DNA of 64,000 nucleotides from Streptomyces sp. NBC_00414 (lineage in GTDB: Bacteria > Actinomycetota > Actinomycetes > Streptomycetales > Streptomycetaceae). Location of the stretch: NCBI RefSeq assembly GCF_036038375.1, contig NZ_CP107935.1, positions 5,456,001 through 5,520,000 on the forward strand. Reading direction: 5' to 3'. How positions within the stretch are numbered: position 1 is the first letter of the stretch; each line of letters begins with the position of its first letter. The position numbers and the translations under genes are program-made. Shown here in pieces: positions 60,019-64,000 of this stretch. The notes beneath the pieces are model-generated. The model made no database searches. It was given only the letters and a program-made list of their open reading frames with translations, and was not told the DNA's origin.

Positions 60019-61677
60019 TCACGACCTGCTGGTGTTCGAGCGGCCGAAGAACTCGATCTCGGCGATGGACACCTGCTTCTTGGCGTCGGCGGCGTAGGCC
60101 GAGCGCAGGATGAACCGCACCGCGACCACCTCACCCACCCGGAACTTGCGGGCCTGGCCGCCGGCGCTCCGGTCGAGGGTGAGGAACCGGGTGCTCTTCT
60201 TTCCGTCGGCGGTGGTGATCTGCGCCTCGATGCGCTTCGGGAGGGCCGACTCCTGGAGGTGCTCCTGCTTGGCCGAGACGCCGGAGGTGAACACCACGTC
60301 CAGCAGCCGGGTCGGGGTGTCGAAGCGGGCCTCCACCCACTCGCCCTCACCGGCCTGCGAGACCCCCGGGCCCCACCAGGTGTTGCTGAGGCCGTCGAAG
60401 GCGAGCTGCGCGCTGTGCCCGGGGTACGAGCGGGACGCCCTGACACTGTCCGGGCCGACCGGGGCGCGTTTGGCGAAGTGGTCGCGGGTCGCGTCGATCC
60501 CGTCACCGATGTTGACGATGAGGGCGATGAGCAGGCCCAGTACGGCGGCGCCGACGACCCAGTTCATGATGCGCCCGAAGCCGCGGCGCAGGCGGGGGCG
60601 CTCGCCCGCCCACGGGGTGGGCGGGTTGCCGAAGTTCAGCAGGCGGCGCCACCAGGGCTGCCGGTCCGGCGGGCGCGGGCCGCCCTCCATCGGCATGGCG
60701 CACCGACCGCAGAAGTGCCGGTCGGGGCGGTTGGGGGTGGAGCACCAGGGGCACGGCGGACCGTCCTCCGGGCCGGACTCGGGGCCCGGGGCGCGGACCT
60801 GGGGGCGGCCTGCCACCGGGAGGCCCGGGAGCACGGGGGCGACGGCGGGGGTGACGGGTGCCCGGGGTTCGGGGTCGTTCACGGGGATGAGGAGGGACCT
60901 GGCCCGGTCGCCCGCGGTGTCGGCGGTGGAGGGGGGCGGGGCTCCGTGGCCGAGGGCCACCCTCGGCTCGGTGTCGGCGTCGTTGGAGTAGGAGCCGTCC
61001 GGTGTCGCCGTTCGGGGAGTGAGGGCGGCGAAGACGTCGGGGGCGGGGGCGGCGGCGGGGGCCGCGCTCGCGGGGGCCGCCGCCTGGTTCCGCTGCTCGG
61101 GTATGGAGGCGCCCGCACCGGGGCCCGAACCGTTGCCCGTGCCGGAGGTGTCGGCCGACGCGGAGGGGCCGGCCGGGGTGCTGCCGGAGCCCGCGGAGGC
61201 GCTGTCCGGCTGCCGGGTCCCGGAGCCCTGACCGGCGCCGGAGGCGGAGTCCGAGCCCTGCCCGGAGCCGGTGTCGCCGCCGTCGCGCCGGTGGGTCTCG
61301 TCCCCGCCGGTGGGGACGGCCGCCGAACCGACCGCCGTGGCCGGGGTGTCGTGGGCCGTGCGGGCCGTACCCGTACCGGCACCGGACACCGCGAACGCGT
61401 CCCAGCCCGGGTCGTTCCGCGGGTCGTTGCCCGGACTGCCGGCCGGACTGTTGCCCGAGCTGTTGCCCGGGTTGTCGTCGGTCCCGCGGCCGGTCGCGGA
61501 GTCCCGCGCCGGGGCGGCGGCTCCCGCGGCCACCGGGGCCGCGGCGTTACGGCCGGTGCCCCAGCCGAGTACCGCACCGCAGGAATCGCAGAAGGACTGG
61601 CCGGGCTCCGCGCGGGTGCCGCATTCGGCACAGCTCCGCGCCGGCTCCTGTCCCGTGCCGGAGTTCTGGCTGGTCAT
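60019..61677 (-). CDS. CIS-operon membrane protein: two zinc ribbons, TM helix, discoidin-like domain
   Basis: A 552-aa protein. Zinc ribbon 1 (CAECGTRAEPGQSFCDSCGA, about 15-35) is followed by 270 disordered Gly/Ser/Pro/Ala residues. Then come zinc ribbon 2 (CPWCSTPNRPDRHFCGRCAM), one TM helix (WVVGAAVLGLLIALIVNI, about 373-390) and an extracellular discoidin/glycan-binding-like domain (SYPGHSAQLAFDGLSNTWWG; ARFDTPTRLLDVVFTSGV). It is coupled to the tail gene (ATGA), the last gene of the CIS operon here. It could tether the injection system to the membrane, as described for CisA in Streptomyces; that identity is inferred. Confidence 0.85.
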   Translation of the reverse strand: MTSQNSGTGQEPARSCAECGTRAEPGQSFCDSCGAVLGWGTGRNAAAPVAAGAAAPARDSATGRGTDDNPGNSSGNSPAGSPGNDPRNDPGWDAFAVSGAGTGTARTAHDTPATAVGSAAVPTGGDETHRRDGGDTGSGQGSDSASGAGQGSGTRQPDSASAGSGSTPAGPSASADTSGTGNGSGPGAGASIPEQRNQAAAPASAAPAAAPAPDVFAALTPRTATPDGSYSNDADTEPRVALGHGAPPPSTADTAGDRARSLLIPVNDPEPRAPVTPAVAPVLPGLPVAGRPQVRAPGPESGPEDGPPCPWCSTPNRPDRHFCGRCAMPMEGGPRPPDRQPWWRRLLNFGNPPTPWAGERPRLRRGFGRIMNWVVGAAVLGLLIALIVNIGDGIDATRDHFAKRAPVGPDSVRASRSYPGHSAQLAFDGLSNTWWGPGVSQAGEGEWVEARFDTPTRLLDVVFTSGVSAKQEHLQESALPKRIEAQITTADGKKSTRFLTLDRSAGGQARKFRVGEVVAVRFILRSAYAADAKKQVSIAEIEFFGRSNTSRS

Positions 61678-62231
61678 CTCTCGGGAGTCCTTTCGGCGGC
61701 GGTCACCTGGACCGTGTAGGGCATGTGGGCGGGACGGGCGGCTGCCACCAGGCTGTCGAGGCGGTGTTCGTCCGCCCGGGTCGGGTCGGGCAGCCGTAGA
61801 GCGACGTGCAGGCGGGGGCGGCGGTCGCCGGGGACCGGGCCGAGCGGCCGGGCGTCCCAGGAGGCGCCGCCGCTCTCGGTGATCTCCGGGGCCACGCCGA
61901 ACACCAGGCGCACCGCCTCGGACAGGCCGCGGCTGGTGCCCCGTACCCGGTGGAGGAACGCGGCGGCGGCGACGGCGGCGCGCAGCCGGTCCTCCGGCTC
62001 GCTCCCGTCGGTCTCGGCGCCGACCCAGCCGGCCAGCCACCGGGTGAAGTCCACCGGTGCCAGGCTCGGCGTGAAGTAGGAGTCCAGGTTGTCGAGGACG
62101 GCGAGGATCGGCGCGAGCACGTCGTCGAGCCCGCCGACGAACCGCTGGGCCAGATCGTCGTCGGCGAACACGGCGGGCAGCGTCATGCCGATGGGCGCGG
62201 AGGATCCCAGCCCGTCGATGGACCCCCTCAT
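61674..62231 (-). CDS. Phage-tail-like protein of a contractile injection system (P2 gpI-like)
   Basis: A 185-aa protein. LPAVFADDDLAQRFVGGLDD with VLAPILAVLDNLDSYFTPSL and LRAAVAAAAFLHRVRGTSRG matches the phage tail protein family found in extracellular/cytoplasmic contractile injection systems (TIGR02242-like). The family sits at the baseplate rim and connects wedge to fibre. Both ends are coupled: ATGA with the baseplate gene upstream and ATGA with the zinc-ribbon gene downstream. Confidence 0.88.
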   Translation of the reverse strand: MRGSIDGLGSSAPIGMTLPAVFADDDLAQRFVGGLDDVLAPILAVLDNLDSYFTPSLAPVDFTRWLAGWVGAETDGSEPEDRLRAAVAAAAFLHRVRGTSRGLSEAVRLVFGVAPEITESGGASWDARPLGPVPGDRRPRLHVALRLPDPTRADEHRLDSLVAAARPAHMPYTVQVTAAERTPER

Positions 62232-64000
62232 GCGCGGTCCCCGATCACGCGGACCCGGTGGTCGAAGGAGAAGACCAGGGACGGGGCGGCGAGGTCGATG
62301 CGGTCGGTCGGGTCGCCGCGCTTGCCGGTCAGCGGGTCGGCCGGGTGGAGCTGGACCTCGTCGACCAGTTCGACACCGGGGACGCGCTGGAGGACGGCGA
62401 AGACCTCGCCGGACTGCACGGGCCGGCCGAAGGGCCAGCCCCGGCCGTCGGCGCCGCCGGTCAGCGGGTCGAGGTGCCGGTACAGGGCGTCGTGCGCCTG
62501 ACGGCGCACCCGGTCCGTGTCCGTGCCGCGGAACGCGTGCACCGTGGCGACCACCGTGATGCCCTGGTAGAACGGCGGCCCCACGGCCAACCGGGTCCCG
62601 ATCAGACGCCGTTCGTCGAGGTGGCGGGTGATGCGGCGCAACAGGCCGTCACCGGGGACGAGTTGCTCGAAACGCAGCCGGCCACCGGGGTCGGGCACGG
62701 CCTGCGGGACCACCAGCACCCGTACCGCGTACGCCCCGTGCTCGCCCTCGTCGCCCTCCAGACAGGTGATCCGGGCCGTGTCGGGCGCGGCCCGGCGGGC
62801 CAGCTCCTCGTAGTCGCGCAGGGTCACCGCCCGCTCCTGGGCGCGCAGCGTGATGGGCGCGCGGGTCTTCGCCTCCTCCACCGTCTCGCCGTCGACGCCG
62901 CCGCGCGCCGCCTCCCGGTTGACGACCTCGGAGACGTACGGGACGGAGGTGCGCAGCACCTGGACGGCGCCGCGGGCCACGTTCCCGGCCCGGCCGCCAC
63001 CGGTGCGGTAGCGGCGGGCGCGGATGACGGCGCCCTTGGGGGCCACCGCCCCGTACTGGCGCAGGGTGCCGTCGGGTTCCCGTACCGCCGGGCCGAAGGC
63101 GATGTCGCCGGTCGCGGCGTCCAGGGTGATGTGCCGGTCGTGCGGGGTGGACGCGGCGAACGAGGGGACGACCTCCCAGTCGGTCCAGCCCTCGTGCTCG
63201 GCGGTCTGCAGCAGTACCGGAGGGGTGTCGCCCACCACGGGGAAGTGGGCCAGCCGCAGCCGCTGCCCGGGCAGTCCGCTGGACTCGCCGAGTGCCTCGT
63301 CGGTGATGGTCTCGGCGTGCACGGCCGTGGTGGTGCCGCCGAGGGTGAACGCGTCCACGGAGCGCACGGTCGGCGAGGTCGTGTAGAAGGGCTGGTCGGG
63401 CAGCGGCTCGGTGACCCGGCAGCGCAGCCAGCCGGCCTCCTGGCCGCCGGTGCGTGACAGGGTGTGCGCGCCGGGAACGTGCAGGACGACCTCGCCCGGC
63501 CGGTTCAGACCGCCGGTGCCGTCCCGGTCGATCTCGCAGACGACCCAGCCGTCCTCGGTCCACGCCTCCCACAGCAGCGGAGGCTGCCGCGGGTCCACGC
63601 CGACGCCGTCGACCCGGCTGTCCAGTTCCATCGCGACCGCGCAGTGCGGCACGGCGGCGCTGAGCCCGAGCAGCATGCAGTCACCGGGCCGGGGGGCCTC
63701 GGTGAAGCACATGACGTCCTTGCCCTCGGCGAGGTCGGCGGTCCTGTCGGCGAACGGCTCACCGGTGCGCTGCACCACCAGGTACCGCAACCCGCACGGT
63801 ACGACGGTCAGTTCGTGCTCGGTGGCGAAGACCGCGGCCTCCTCGCTCTCGGTGCGCGTGGTGGCGACCTCGGTGCCCACCGGCAGCAGCACCGGCTCGT
63901 CCTGCGGCGCGGACAGCCAGAACGTGACGTCCGTCCGCGCGGCGGAGGGCGGGAAGAGGGTGATGCCCACCAGGTCCAGGAACGCCAGGTGGTTCTTGTC
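62228..64000 (-). CDS. CIS baseplate assembly protein (gpJ-like; 5' end outside window)
   Basis: At least 590 aa are visible and the frame continues past the right edge (KNHLAFLDLVGITLFPPSAA). FWLSAPQDEPVLLPVGTEVA, LVVQRTGEPFADRTADLAEG, ITLRAQERAVTLRDYEELAR and FYQGITVVATVHAFRGTD match the baseplate J family of CIS clusters (TIGR02243-like). It forms the baseplate wedge that triggers sheath contraction. The stop overlaps the tail gene start. Sheath, tube, spike and ATPase genes would lie to the right. Confidence 0.9.
   Translation of the reverse strand, partial: DKNHLAFLDLVGITLFPPSAARTDVTFWLSAPQDEPVLLPVGTEVATTRTESEEAAVFATEHELTVVPCGLRYLVVQRTGEPFADRTADLAEGKDVMCFTEAPRPGDCMLLGLSAAVPHCAVAMELDSRVDGVGVDPRQPPLLWEAWTEDGWVVCEIDRDGTGGLNRPGEVVLHVPGAHTLSRTGGQEAGWLRCRVTEPLPDQPFYTTSPTVRSVDAFTLGGTTTAVHAETITDEALGESSGLPGQRLRLAHFPVVGDTPPVLLQTAEHEGWTDWEVVPSFAASTPHDRHITLDAATGDIAFGPAVREPDGTLRQYGAVAPKGAVIRARRYRTGGGRAGNVARGAVQVLRTSVPYVSEVVNREAARGGVDGETVEEAKTRAPITLRAQERAVTLRDYEELARRAAPDTARITCLEGDEGEHGAYAVRVLVVPQAVPDPGGRLRFEQLVPGDGLLRRITRHLDERRLIGTRLAVGPPFYQGITVVATVHAFRGTDTDRVRRQAHDALYRHLDPLTGGADGRGWPFGRPVQSGEVFAVLQRVPGVELVDEVQLHPADPLTGKRGDPTDRIDLAAPSLVFSFDHRVRVIGDRA

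Overview
The window is chromosomal DNA of a Streptomyces or close relative. GC is very high with strong G/C at third codon positions, GTG starts are frequent, and genes are often coupled by ATGA/GTGA overlaps. It has multiple NarL-type two-component pairs, Streptomyces-restricted DUF families, a TTA (bldA-type) leucine codon and part of a contractile injection system (CIS).

1-27 kb: the left edge cuts a secreted LIP-type lipase, divergent from an MMPL exporter. Two NarL-type kinase/regulator pairs follow (3.6-5.8 and 9.1-12.3 kb); the second kinase carries a duplicated 22-residue insert made from a dispersed GC-rich repeat. Between and after them lie a secreted DUF4394 protein, a PucR-type regulator, a DUF5707-like secreted protein and a GH5 glycosidase. 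A minus-strand operon, ligJ-ligI-MFS (14.8-18.2 kb), encodes the lower protocatechuate/gallate 4,5-cleavage steps without any ring-cleavage enzyme. It is divergent from a coupled OmpR regulator/kinase/TAXI binding-protein operon. Then come an E1-like (ThiF) protein coupled to a GNAT acetyltransferase, a protein built of Ser-rich nonapeptide repeats with a C-terminal membrane helix, and a PAP2-type membrane enzyme.

26-38 kb: mostly cell-envelope and secreted proteins: a leaderless amidase, DUF4232-like proteins, a VanX-type dipeptidase, an 880-aa secreted beta-rich protein, a NodB deacetylase, small membrane proteins, a VOC protein, a TetR/oxidoreductase pair and a DUF6215 protein.

38.6-45.2 kb: an accessory island at tRNA-Gly(CCC). 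The intact tRNA is at the right end. Two further copies of its 3' end (49 bp identical; 45 bp with one mismatch) stand to its left, each followed by the same arm motifs at identical spacing. This reads as two tandem integrated elements without an integrase. The left one carries a coupled operon of unknown genes and a VapBC pair. The right one carries a 49-aa membrane peptide divergent from a large HTH/coiled-coil/helical-repeat protein with a TTA codon. This island is the best place to look for an undescribed system.

45.4-64 kb: housekeeping and transport genes (zinc-ribbon peptide, dcd, phosphoribosyltransferase, AraC regulator, DMT transporter, molybdopterin oxidoreductase, Yip1-like protein). 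Five consecutive FG-GAP beta-propeller genes follow on the minus strand, then the 3' end of a CIS operon (zinc-ribbon/TM/discoidin protein, tail protein, baseplate protein cut by the window edge).
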